NCBI RefSeq assembly: GCF_032854445.1
Contig: NC_088295.1
Span: 31,428,470-31,492,469, forward strand
Length of the DNA: 64,000 bases
Origin: Liolophura sinensis
Lineage: Eukaryota; Mollusca; Polyplacophora; Chitonida; Chitonidae
Direction of reading: 5' to 3'
Every line of letters starts with the position of its first letter. Within the stretch, counting starts at the first letter, position 1. Both the position numbers and the translations under genes were made by a program. The notes under the pieces were generated by a model. It saw nothing but the letters and a program-made list of their open reading frames with translations, did not search any database and had not been told where the DNA came from. Shown here piece after piece: positions 11,076-24,900 of the stretch.

Positions 11076-14000
11076 GTATATATGTATCAAGGTGATTTTT
11101 TTGTTTGTGTTTTTTTAATGTTGCGAAATTTATGAAAGTCATTTCATAAAATGACCAGATGCGTCAGTATCATTGTACCTACATAGGGCCTAGGCCTACA
11201 TATTGGCCTATGTGTATTGGGTTCGTGTTAATTTGACAGTTACAATGGATTTCAACCACCTGTCGTCACTGAATGTGTGTTTCTGCACTAACTGTTACAA
11301 GTGTCAGTCTTTTATATGGACTGAAAATGAAATGATTGAAAATTATAAGACAGACTTACGCTTTTTATGTATGCCTTTTTCATGTTTGGTCTAATATTGA
11401 TTTATTGAGTATCTTATCATTAGGCAGTTATAAAGACTAGGTTTGTCCTATTGTTAGCCAATGCATGTCAGATTTCATTGTGCAAAACTGGTTGTTTTCT
11501 CTATCATGTCACAGCAACCTCAACTATAAAATTCCCCTTTTTCAAGTTACTTGCTTACATCTACTATTTATTTTTACAGTGTAGTTTAAGTTTTATGGAT
11601 TTTATAAATTTAAAGTTCATTAAAATAAATGTTAGCGATGATTACCAAATTATTGTAATGTAAATCTTGTCCTTATGTATAAGTTTATATTTACATACCG
11701 GTACTAATAGGGTTACAGGATAAGGATTCAGTTTAAATATATTAAAAAAAACTAGTAAAAATATTTCAGTTTAGATATTTTCTGTTGAATGCAAATTATT
11801 TATTGTTTTACATTTTGAATTTTCAACACTAGATATACATGTATGTAAAAAATACAATACAACTATAAAGACAGGAATTAAAAAATTATTGCAAAAGCTC
11901 TGATTCTACACCTATCATTTAACCTGAGAAATTGTGCAGATGCTCTGAAGCATTCTGTATCATGCGGCCTTCTTCAGTAGAGCCTCGTTCTGTGTGATTG
12001 AACACATTTGACTGGCTCTATTTATCATTTGGTGACTTTTTCTGTACATATCAACATTGATTTTAAGAAAATTTTTTTTAACAAAATTATGAATCAGTTC
12101 ATATGGCAAGTGGCCAGTATCTACATGTTCATCTCTGTTTCCTGTTATTTACCTCAGGATGACACCTCTTCTTGAATCAGGTAAAACAAGAGTTCTTTTA
12201 CACCAGTACTATCAAGGAAGCACACATTCACATTGGCAGTCTATCTGTTTACATGTATATACTAGTATAGTGTGTTTATTTTACAGCAGTATTGTCCACA
12301 AAGCACACTTGTCATTTATACCTGTATATACATATATATTTATTTGATTACTGTTTTATGCCGTACTCAGAACTGTTTCACTTATAGGATGGCTGGCTAG
12401 CATTATGGTGGGAGGAAACCCATGACCATTGCCAGTTTGCTGAGAGACCTTCCCATGTACGGCTTGAGAGGAAGCCAGCATAAGCTGGACTTGAACTCAC
12501 AGCGACTGCTTTGGTGAGAAGCTTTTGGGTCATTGTACCTTGCTGGCTGGCTAACCACCTCAGCCAACAACCAAAACAGCCTTTGGGTTAATGTACGTGG
12601 GTGTAGCCTTTGGGTTAATGTACATGGGTGCAGCCTTTGGGCTAATGTACATGTGTGTAGCCTTTGGGTTAATGTACATGGGTGCAGCCTTTGGGTTAAT
12701 GTACATGGGTGCAGCCTTTGGGTTAATGTACATGGGTGCAGCCTTTGGGTTAATGTACATGGGTGCAGCCTTTGGGTTAATGTACATGGGTGCAGCCTTT
12801 GGGTTAATGTACATGGGTGCAGCCTTGGGTTAAAATACATGGGTGCAGCCTTTGGGCTAATGTACGTGTGTGCAGCCTTTGGGTTAATGTACATGGGTGC
12901 AGCCTTTGGGTTAATGTACATGGGTGCAGCCTTTGGGTTAATGTACATGGGTGCAGCCTTGGGTTAATGTACATGGGTGCAGCCTTTGGGTTAATGTACA
13001 TGGGTGCAGCCTTTGGGTTAATGTACATGGGTGCAGCCTTTGGGTTAATGTACATGGGTGCAGCATTTGGGTTAATGTACATGGGTGCAGCCTTTGGGTT
13101 AATGTACATGGGTGCAACCTTGGGTTAATGTACATGGGTGCAGCCTTTGGGTTAATGTACATGGGTGCAGCCTTGGGTTAATGTACATGGGTGCAGCCTT
13201 TGGGTTAATGTACATGGGTGCAGCCTTTGGGTTAATGTACATGGGTGCAGCCTTGGGTTAATGTACATGGGTGCAGCCTTTGGGTTAATGTACATGGGTG
13301 CAGCCTTTGGGTTAATGTACATGGGTGCAGCCTTTGGGTTAATGTACATGGGTGCAGCCTTTGGGTTAATGTACATGGGTGCAGCCTTTGGGTTAATGTA
13401 CATGGGCGCAGCCTTTGGGTTAATGTACATGGGTGCAGCCTTTGGGTTAATGTACATGGGTGTAGCCTTTGGGTTAATGTACATGGGTGCAGCCTTTGGG
13501 TTAATGTACATGGGTGCAGCCTTTGGGTTAATGTACATGGGTGCAGCCTTTGGGTTAATGTACATGGGTGCTTAAGGCAGGTTATAACATTATTTATAAT
13601 CCTCATTCTTAATTGTAAGCTTTTGTCAAATGCATTTGGATCAAGCTTTTTTGTGAAAGTTGGTCATTTATCAACCAAGGAAGTGTGTAAAACATAATTT
13701 GCTTCAATTAAATGATGTGTGATTGTGATAGTGATAATTTCTAGCCTGGAAAGGAAGTAAATGCTATGTTACACATACAGTGCACAGCCTACGTATGCAC
13801 AAAACCTGTGCTTATATGTTATAAGGCTGGAACGCATTCCTTAGGTACATGTAGCTATGAGAGAAACTCAAAAAACTGGTAAACTTGGGACATCTGTTTA
13901 CATAGAAAATTTGAGAAAGCTTTGGTTTGTTGATATTTCTTTTAGCTTTTAAATGTACACTAATTGCATGAGGAAATACATGTATCTGGGATTTTGTTTG

Positions 14001-17000
14001 CTCATTAATTTATTTATTTTTTTTTTTAGCCTTGGACTAACCTCTAGGTATTTATTTGCATTAGTGATGATGCTTTTACAGTGCCCGATACATTGCCATA
14101 TGGCCTTGACGTAGAGGGTGGGGATTGATACATATTCAATTTGTATGTGTACATTGTATATATGCCACATTACATATATGCATTTCACAAAATGTTTTCT
14201 CATCTTTATGTTCAAAGACTGAGTAGTGAAAGTTGTCCCCCCTGCTCCACATTGGAAAGATGTCTGAGAATTTTTTGCCATCATTGTTGGATAATTCTTG
14301 TTAGGAGATATTTGCTGTGGCAGTATAGTTTACAGTAGCATGCTATTTTCTACTTCTACCCTTGAGATAAGTACATCTACAATTTAATATATTCCATTAA
14401 ATGCGTATATAGGCATTGATTATTTTGTATGAGTTGTCCCCCTTGGCCCACTTTTAATGAAAATTTCTTTGAGCATGGTTGTAGGTAGTAGAGCATGTCA
14501 TGACAACGACTACAGTTATTCTGAAAACAGTTGTACTATCAAACACTTCATAAATATTATATCAGTATATTTATATAGCAAAGTACAAATTCGTGTAACT
14601 ATGCTGTTATAGTTTAATTAGGGGTCCACGCTATCCTAGCAGGACACCTCTTGAAATTGTTTAGATTAGTATTATTATTCTTAGTGAGTTTGTAAAATTG
14701 CAATATCTTGAAAATTAGTAAAGGTAGAAAAAACAAACTTTGGACTTTTAATAATAAACATATGAAGCAGCTTTGTAGTTTTGTGCTGCTTGGCCAGTCA
14801 CATGATTTAGCGACTGTTTTGAATTTTATTGATCAACATAAAAAATCTTCTTCTCCATAATGGCTAAACATATCAAGGTAAAATTTTATTTTACAGTTTC
14901 TTTGTGGATCGCCCAAAAATTACAAAAGTCATTGAGTTTGGTATGGAAATTGGCAAAAACTGACCAATGAAATTAGCTTAAAAGTTCTAAAAACAGCTTA
15001 ATTCTATGGAACAAGAACATTTTTGAGAATACCTTGATTATGAATTTGAAAGAATTTTTCCTGTTCAAGTTGTGGTTTTCACATAATTACCAAAACACTA
15101 TAAAGAAACATGAAAGCTTTATGCAAGACTGCATGAAACTTGTAACTGCAGTTTTCTGTGGCAACAGGCATCAACTTTTCAACAATGTATTCGTCAATGT
15201 CTTTTGTTCTGGGACAGCAACTTTAAAATAAATAATTCTTTCTGTCATTTCTTCTTGGCTATCAGCAGAAGATCAAAGCCACCTAATATCTCTGTTAGCC
15301 TTCAGAACTTGTCTCATTATAAATGATGCCTGGCAGTCTAGGGTTCCTTTCCATCTTTATTGCGTTTTTTTCTTCTTCTTTGTTCATTCTTCAACATATA
15401 ATTTACGATGCGGAGCGTACAGGGCTGATTCGTGAAATTGCTATTCGCAAAGGCTATACATGTAGCCCAGCACTGCTATCTGAAACCAATGTTTACTTTC
15501 TCTTCAGTGGTCTTCACACAACCCCCAAGAGACATTATATTTAGCTGCCTGTGGTTCAAACCCAAATAATTCCTGCCAATCTTCTTTAGCTTTTTTCCCA
15601 TTATCATGAAATTTATAGGCATCAGAAGTGGTAAAAGACTAGTAGAACGGACCCCAGCATGATGTTGGATAACAGCTTTAATTCTTTTTAAATATTTGAC
15701 TGTATGTAAATATTTGTCCGTGGCAGTTGACGGATGTTGAATTGCAAGATCACATGATAAACTTCAGATTTCATATCAGAATTCACAACTATTTTGTCAT
15801 TAACACTTTGCATGATTTTTTTGCATCATGTATTTTATGTGCTTGATATGTACATATCTTTTCCGCGGGCTCTGTCTGGATTCCTCCCACCATAAAGCTG
15901 GCCGCCTTTGCATAACTGAAATAATCTTGAGCACCGCATAAAAAACCAATCAAATAATGAACAAAACATGTGATTGATGAAGTGATGATTGTTGTCGTTT
16001 ATTGTTGCAGCTAATCAGTATGTGTAGGCCTAATAGTAATGTGTAGAGACATCCATATCTCTGTTTCTCCAGGTCTGCATATTGTTAGCTTAATTACACA
16101 GGTCTGCATATTGTTAACTTAATTACAATGTAGCCACATGATTTATGCATGTGACATCTGAACAGACATGTTGGAAGCCTGAGCGGTACCGCCATCGGTT
16201 GACTATCCCAGCAAAAAACGGGAGGTTCCAGGGCCGGCCTAGGCACCGGAAGCTTTGAGGTGCTAGACGGCTGGAGATGCCCTGAAATAGTTTTACACAG
16301 TTTTTAGTAGTTTAATTATGTACTTAACAGTCCACGGCGCATATGTGTGTGCATTGGCCTTCATTTTGTTGTTGCAATTAAATTGTTTCGACGTTGCTTT
16401 GGTTCATTTTATTTATCTATTTTTTTTTCTACTTTTGAAATTTATTTAAAAGTCGAACTGCCATGCTTGCCACTGTACCGCCCATTGTGCTTCCGACTAT
16501 ACTGTGAAACCAGCACATGAGCCATGTCACAGAGATTTGGTATGTGCTAACACATTTTAATTAGGTGTACCATATGCCAGTTCACGTGATTATCACTTAC
16601 GTGTTAATAATAATACTGGAGCACTTATTGATTAGTTGACATTTCTCACCAAAGACACTGATGTCCGATTCAGGTGCTTGTAATTAATATGGTATGAGGA
16701 AATTACTTGATGCCCTGACCACCTGAACTCCGCTATTATGTAAGATTCTTGGCAGAAACTATGATTAGTGCTGTTATTGCAGCTCCATGACTGAGTGATG
16801 ACCTTTTATTCAATTTGTGAAATATGTGAAATTTTCAAAATATGTTTGTAAGATAGATGCTCATAATTCTGTGTATGCAATGTTGAAAAGCACTTTGCAA
16901 ATTTATAACGAACAAAGAGTGGAAACAGGAATAGTTAGTGATAATAAGATATAAACAAGGATTTAATGACATTCTGATTCATTCTTACCTATCATACTGG

Positions 17001-17495
17001 TTAAAAATGTGCTAAATATGACTTTAACTGTTCAAAAAGTAACTTTCCTGTAGTCTGTTACATTTCAAAACACACTTACGGGTTGGTAAATATTGGATTT
17101 CTCAGATGGCATTGAGTGAATGCATTTTTGTGGTCTTAACAAAATTGCTATAAAATAGCATATAAAACAGAAAAGCTCATTGAAATAACATCATGATAAC
17201 AAGCCATAAGGCTTACTTAAATAAAGTTTATAAAACAAACAGTTTTATTAATCTTTGTAATGTATATATAATATATAATATTTGTTGATTCAAAACATGT
17301 AACTTTGGTGGAGGAAAAGGACCAGCTGTATGGTACAGAGGACAAAGGCCATGGCTATAACCTTTCCAATGTGGCAGTTTGCTGATGTACCAATAAAGCA
17401 AATACGTCTAAACAAGTAAACATCCATGCACAAGAAAGAGAAAGACAAATTATGGTATTGATGTCAATATTGATATCAATATGCATGTAACAAAT

Positions 17496-17555
<60 letters not shown>

Positions 17556-20318
17556 TGTAATTGTGACTTGAGACTGTGGATAGATATGGCGTGATGATAT
17601 GCCTGACATCTGTACCTGACTGCTTGCATGAAGCTAAACTCTCGGTTTGTAACAGAACTGCCATGAGTCAGGCTGTCAAGAGATAAATAATATTAGTTAC
17701 ATGAATACTCAGTGATAGGATACGAAAATATATGGTGTCAGTAATCCTCATATGTAATCCAGTATGAGGATTATTGACACCATGTATTTGCGAACCTTAT
17801 CACTGAGTCACCATGTAACAAATTTGTCCTGCAAAGACCCATCAATTCAGTTCAGACGACTGATGTATGGGGGAATCGCTTCAGCGATGTGACCATTGTA
17901 TTTACAACCCAACAAAGGGAGATAACCTACTCAGCAGACACATTTCGGGTTGTCTGCATGATTCAAGAATATATCCCTACCCCATGTGACTTGTTGTCCA
18001 ATGAAATTCGAAGTATTTTGTCTGATGCAGGATAATAGATCCAACAAAATAGCATTCTCAATAGTTAATGTATGTTTTGAGATGTGTCATTTTTTTTTTA
18101 TTTCTATCTTCCTGTCCGGCATTTTCCTGACAGGATGTGGATTAGATTTTGGACCCTCTACAGATTCTAAAAGAAGAAGCCAGAATGAATCATGAAATAT
18201 GTGTATAAGCTATCCAGACTAAAGACTATCTGTGGCTCATTGGCTCAGCTATTTAGATGCTCATCGTCCCACTGAGAGGCTGAGAGGCAGCACACCCCCA
18301 GCATTAATTACAGGGTGTTAAAGATAGAGGAAGCCATGGACTCCTTGATTTATGCCAGCTTTGCCGTTTTCAAGCTTTACGCGTATGGTGAGGAAAAATC
18401 GCAAAATTATGCAGCAGGCACCACCATAGGAAAAAATGTGCTCTTTTCAGCCTATAGTGTCATGTTTTTAAGTTTTCTTCTCCTTTAACGTGTAGGGAGA
18501 TTCAGCAGAACACAGGAATAAGGATGACAATGGACTGACAAAGTACTGAATCTCCAGGTGGTCATATGCATCTGTTACACTGATCTGGCACTAAGCTGCC
18601 ACTAGAATTTATGAACTAAACCCATGCAGACATGGGCAATGTTGTTCTCTATTCTGTTGTGAACATTTCTGCAGCTCCAATCACTGGATATAGTAATATC
18701 ATTGGATTGTAAAAATCAATTTCAATCTCTTCCAACAGATATGCACACCGCATTTGTGAAAGAGATCACTTACATGTATGTATCTTCCACCACATGTGCC
18801 ACAATTCATCAGCAACTTGCCAAAGGTCAGTGGTTTTATACACCAGACAATCCCAAAACATGCAACCATATAACAGACCAACATTGTACAAGTCAAAAAT
18901 TTTTGAGTACAGTGTTAAACAACAATCAAATAAAAAATAGGAATTTGTGCTAAATAAAATTAATAGTGCATTTACATGCGTTTTTTGTTTCCAAGGAATG
19001 CAGCGTCACATGATGACATTAACAACAACAGTTAATATTATCTCCCAGCTCTTCCATCTATCAACTTGAACTAGTGAATAGCTGGAGCATGAAATGACAA
19101 GTTGAATTATAGAGCACCTTTAGCTCAGATGGCTTTGGCCCAGAGAAGTACTGACAGGTGTTTATTATAAGTAAGATAATAAATGAATCATTTTCAACAA
19201 GCAGTTAGTGTTATTGCTCTTTATTGATTCATTCTTCAATTAAAGAGATTTCAAAAATGTAATTAATCTAGGAATTCTATATGTCAGTAAATTCTATGCA
19301 GGAATCAGTCATCATTTTTCAGGCATACGTTAAAATATAAAAATGCAGACCTTGTATTTGACTACAAAGCTCTCCTTCTAGGGGCCATTCTTAAAAATAG
19401 GTTATTCAGGGATAACCTAAATCCAACACTCCAAAACAGGAACATTTTTAGTTTTGTTGGGATTTTGTCTGAATTTTTTATATTTTTCTCTCTATTTTAA
19501 TTTCTTAAAAATAAGATGAATTTCTAACTCCCCCTTTATTTTTTTGTGGGTTATGCCACAGTGTTATTTCTTCCCACCAGATGTAATGGTGGCTGTCATC
19601 ATAATCGACCAACACCAATGAAGTAAATAATACATGTACAAGCCTTGAACCTTCCCTGTGAATGTGTTGTGAGTGTGCCACAGTTATGATGACACCCACA
19701 GAGGAATGGTGGGGCTCTGATACCTCTGCACTGGTCAGCCCGTATCATAGAACACGGACATTGTCACTACAAACCCTCAAACTAGATAAGGCCTTGTAGA
19801 CCCATATTGATTTCTGAACATGGGTGTTGGACTAAAGCTCAGGCCAAATGCTAACAGTCGAGAAGAAATATTTTGGCAGGACAGCAGTATAGCCTGTGTG
19901 AATGAGGTTAATATAAAGCAGAGACACTAGCCAAGTACCACTAACATTATCAGTGACGTTCTGTTGCCAGGCAACAGGAATGTGGCCTGAGAATAATGAG
20001 TTTTGACAACACAATAGGTTCAGGGGGACATACTCAGTCTGTTCCAGTAGGCCTACATCATGTGAAGGACATCTTTTCTGCCTGTCTGACAGCTTGTAAT
20101 AAGTTGAATAATTATGTTTATTTTTGTGAATCATTTTAAAAATTTATATAGGTGGTCATTCGAATAATTATAATACATTTCCAGGGAGGGGGAATTCTAC
20201 ATCTTTCAACAGCATATAAATATAGTGTGGTTAAGGGCAGTGCATGAAATAGCTCATGTTATACAGGCATTTTTAACCAGATTCCTTATTACTCATAGAG
20301 AACATTTCGAATGCTAGA

Positions 20319-20386
<68 letters not shown>

Positions 20387-21911
20387 CTGCCGTTTTAATA
20401 GTGCCAACATGCTACATATTAATTTTGTAGCCAAAGAATTTGTTCATTTAAGAAGAGATTAAAACGTCTTAAACAGCATGAGTTGAAGAAAAAAATTTGT
20501 TAAAAGTAAAGTGACTTCACATAAATTCACATTCCATTACTTTGGTTTTGCAGTTACAGACAAGTTACAGGAGTGGATCTAAGGAATAACTCATCATATT
20601 TTAATCATGTGTAGGTTACAAATATGGGAGGGTCAAATTGATGGAGATATTGTTCAGTTTAGAGGAATGTGACATTGTCACCTACCCAAAGAACACACCT
20701 AGGAAAATCTGGGATCCCCAGTTCACATTTGTTTTTGTGTAGCTCAAGGAATCAGTAAGGCATACCACTGATCCTGTACAAATTGATGAGTGGGCAGTTT
20801 TATTATAGAAAATGTCAGGTCACATTGAGAGGAGTCAGAATCCAGATCAATAAATGAACTGAAATAGACCATGAACTCTAACCTCTGACCACAACCTGCT
20901 TGTGTTCTGATGTAGGCAGAATGCCAGCCTCAGCAACAAGCTGCATATATTATTGATCTACATATGCCAGCAGCCTGTCTGATGATTCTGCTCATTAGCA
21001 TAATGATTGAGTTTGGAGGCCGGAGGCTGATACATTACAGCGGGTGTTGGTGATCAGCTATACAGCAATGGCTGTCTGAGCTCAGTCTCTCCCATCAGCA
21101 GCCAGGTCAGCATCACAACAGAGATGGATACCGTGTTCTAATCAGGACTAGCTCCCAAGACTCCATCATACATTCCTGCTGACCATTTTATTATAGCTGT
21201 CCCAAAGCTTCAGAAACACAAGGTTAAAATGCTGACGGTTCAACGGCCAACCTGCTCTGTTCCTAAGGTACAGTGTACAGCCATCACGAGATGAGCATTT
21301 ATTATGTGGAATTATGTGAGACAGCCATTTTTGTATAGTAGTCTTTACGTTCATGTTTCTGAATGGAAAATGACACATATTCCTAGATAGTCATTACTGG
21401 AGTTATTGCTGTTCAATATTATCTTGTACAGAACTGTCATTATTTGTAATGTATTATTTCAGATTCTTTGCCTATGATCTGTACACGTCTACGTATATGT
21501 CAGATAGTCAGTCAGTGAATTACCATATTGGAAAGGATCACATAATATATAACAGTATCATATGACATGGGGATCAGAAACATTTCCTTGTCAAGCTGAA
21601 AATGTCAAAATTTGCATTCTTTGAGTTTATTTCATGTTAAGATAACTACATTTATTCTCTGTTCACCTGCATGTAAAGGTGTTATATACCAGATAGTATA
21701 CTATCATCACTTTGTCCATTCATTTTTAAGGTAACATCCACTTGTAACTTGTGAGTACCAACAACAGCCATACAAATGCAGTTCCAACGAGTTTGTGTGT
21801 TCCAGACTCACATAGATTCCAGATTCCAGTGTTCTCCTTCACATAGATTCAGTATATTATTCCTTTCTTGTATTATGAAATTTCATCAGTCTTAATTAAA
21901 CGTGACAGAAT

Positions 21912-21979
<68 letters not shown>

Positions 21980-24900
21980 GGGAGATTTTGTGAGACATTA
22001 CTTTGATGTCCATTGCATGACTGGATCATCTGTAGCAACTCAGTACTACAACATCTTGTACATGAAGCATTGGACTTGTTACATGCACCATGTGATGCTG
22101 ATTAATACTTGACCACCTGTACGTACCTGTGATGGTCAGCATTCATAATCACAGGCACAAGTGGGCTGTGACATAACTGACACTTTGTTAGCATACAGTG
22201 AGTACACAGATGGGCTGTTAGACCCAGGTAAATTTTATGGTTTTATGTCATGTTAAATAATTACAGAGTATTTACGTGTATCTCTTTAGTTTGAACGGGT
22301 GATATACTGATATAAATTCCCATATAAAGGCTGAAGGAAAATAAACTGCTGCGTGTAAACTTAAATAAGTGAGGTATACATAATTGTACAGTATAATATA
22401 TTCAGTTGGCTACTTAAGTTTAAATTGTCTGTCTTTGTCATGATTGAGAGGTTATGCATTCAGTACCAGGCTTAGTCAAAGCAAGAACTAAAAACATGAC
22501 ACAAATATGGTATCTATGGTATTATGACTGCTTTTCCACCTTGTCATCGGCATGTAAAGGGAAGGTTCAGTCAACCCATTTGTCGTTTTTTGCGACTTGA
22601 TGATGTTTTTAGAATAGCTGCAGTTGGCATGGAACATTGGGACTGTCCAGTGTTGAGTATAGACATTGTTATGCTACCATCAGAGTATATGTTAAAAAAA
22701 CCCCTATAAAATAACCTATAAAATATATGTTGATAATCATATTATATTTTTCTTTTGCAGACTAACTCACGATATTAGCCCAGAGTATTGTCCAGATGAC
22801 AATGAAGATTTTAACATTCATCACCCGCCATTCAGTCCAGCTTACATCAACAACCAATCAGCTCTCACCGTTCGCCCTACCACAGGATTCCAAAGGGGGA
22901 TAACCCCTTCTACCAAAGATGTCAATAAACGGTTCTTTAGTTCTGATATTGAGGACAATAATAATGAGGACAATGAGTATATAAATCGAGAAGTTTGTGG
23001 CAGGCAGCCAGATATTATAGAAACCCATGTGTGCCGGCCAAACAACAAGCTTCTGAACTCAGAGACAAATTATTATAACTACAAGAATGATCAAATGGTG
23101 GACTTTCAGAACAGTAATCATGTAAGAACCATGCACAAACTTTTCTATTTTGCCATGTGAGAAAATAATTTTATAAGATTAACTTTTGTGCCTGCTGTGC
23201 TGATGTGTGTCTACATGTTTAGGAACTCCAAGGCATATATCAGTATGTAAGAATTGTGAGAAGCATTTGAATGGTTACATTTCAGGATTTTAATTTGTGA
23301 GAATTTCATTGATTTCAGTATTATAATGTTTCCTCCCCAACTCCAAAACAAACTGAAGTTGAATGGAATATAACGTGAGGAAAGTTTGGCCTATGAAAAT
23401 GTAAAATATGATAGAGTCCAAGGGCTGTTCCTATATTATCAAGACACGGGTAGTTTTTTTTTAATAATGGAGCTGACAGCTCGCTTGCCAATATGTGTAT
23501 GATTTGTATACCTGAATTCCATGTGTTAAATGTTGTGAACATCTATCCATATAGTTTGATTGTGGATATTCTTTGTGGCCAAAAATTTGTACATGCTTGC
23601 TTTGAATATAAGAGGGTGTTCCATCTTTTATATACCACATGTATAAATTAATGATGTTCCCTTTGTTTTAAGGTTCAAGAGATTATTGATACGTCTGGTG
23701 GGTCATCTCGAAACAGCAGCCCTCCTCCAATCAGAACACGGCTAGGACTCAATGGCTTTAGAAATGTTCGGCGTCCCCGAAAGCTTCCAGAAATACCCAA
23801 GAAATATATCAAAGGTAATATTAAGAATTTAATTTCAAGACTGTAAAACTTGAAATAAAGTCACTCTAAAGCCATTTGGATTTGATTTGATTTGATTAGT
23901 TTTTTAATCCTGATTCAAGAATATTTCACTTCTACAACGGCGACCAGTATGATGGTGAGAGGAAACTGGGCAGAGCACAACATTCATGACCATCTGCAGG
24001 TTGCTGCAAAACCTTATCACATATGACTGGAGAGAAAGCTAGCATGATCAAGCTTGAGTTGAACTCACAATGGCTGCATTGGTCAAAGACCCCTGGGCCA
24101 TTATGCTGCACTAGAACAGTATTACAACCAGGCCATGGAGGCCCCCAAATCATCTGGATGTATAAATATAGATTTCTGCACATGTACATATTTGGTATGT
24201 GTTGCTCAATTCTTCAACAGTGTTTGTTACCATGATATAGCCAAAATGTTGCCAGTGTGTCATTAAACCTCAATACTTCATTTGATTAAGTGTTTGAAAG
24301 GGTAAATGAATTCATCACTTGTAAAAAAGTGAATTATGTGGGTTCTAATTGTTTGCCTTGTTATGTGTATTGTTACAGCGCCTTCTCCCGAAACTCAGGT
24401 TTGTGCCAGCGAGACGTGCAATGAAAAGTCATTGGCTGAGGAGCTTGAGGAGGCTGTCCAAGGCAGCACGGAAACGGACGAGCAGACAGAGGGAGAAACT
24501 GGTGGGCCAGGGGAGGAGGAGCCCGAGGACGCATACCACGCCCACCTGCAGCGGGCCTCTGATCATATCCCACCCCTGTACAAGCCCATTCCCAGGGCAC
24601 GGGTGAGGAGGAAAACGAGGAAATCACGCAGCCACAGAAACTCAGAGAGCCACCTGTTCTGTGAATCCAACTACACTGCTGCATCAAACTACCTTGGTGG
24701 TGCTAACCTACACGACACCTCTTACGACTCGGATTGTTCTTTGCCAAGGGAGAAAACTGGTGTGCAGAGTTCTGGCAGCTCTGGGAGAAAAGATAGTGGA
24801 GAAGATGGTAAGTATGAATTTCATTTGATTAGATTACTTACCAAAGTACATTCTAGTGCATAATGACCTTCTGTCTGAATGCATACATTCAAAGGTGCTT

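Noticed and set aside
12577-13571. Possible interstitial telomere repeat (unit contains GGGTTA)
   Set aside because: The hexamer occurs once per 27-bp unit and never in tandem, so it is not a telomeric array.
12403-13697. Overlapping open frames of up to 181 codons on both strands
   Set aside because: They are produced by the 27-bp minisatellite; frames switch at 26-bp units and no domain or splice context supports a protein.
24349-24687. Open frames of 85 (plus) and 104 (minus) codons over JIP1 exon 4
   Set aside because: They are shadows in other frames of the GC-richer JIP1 coding exon.
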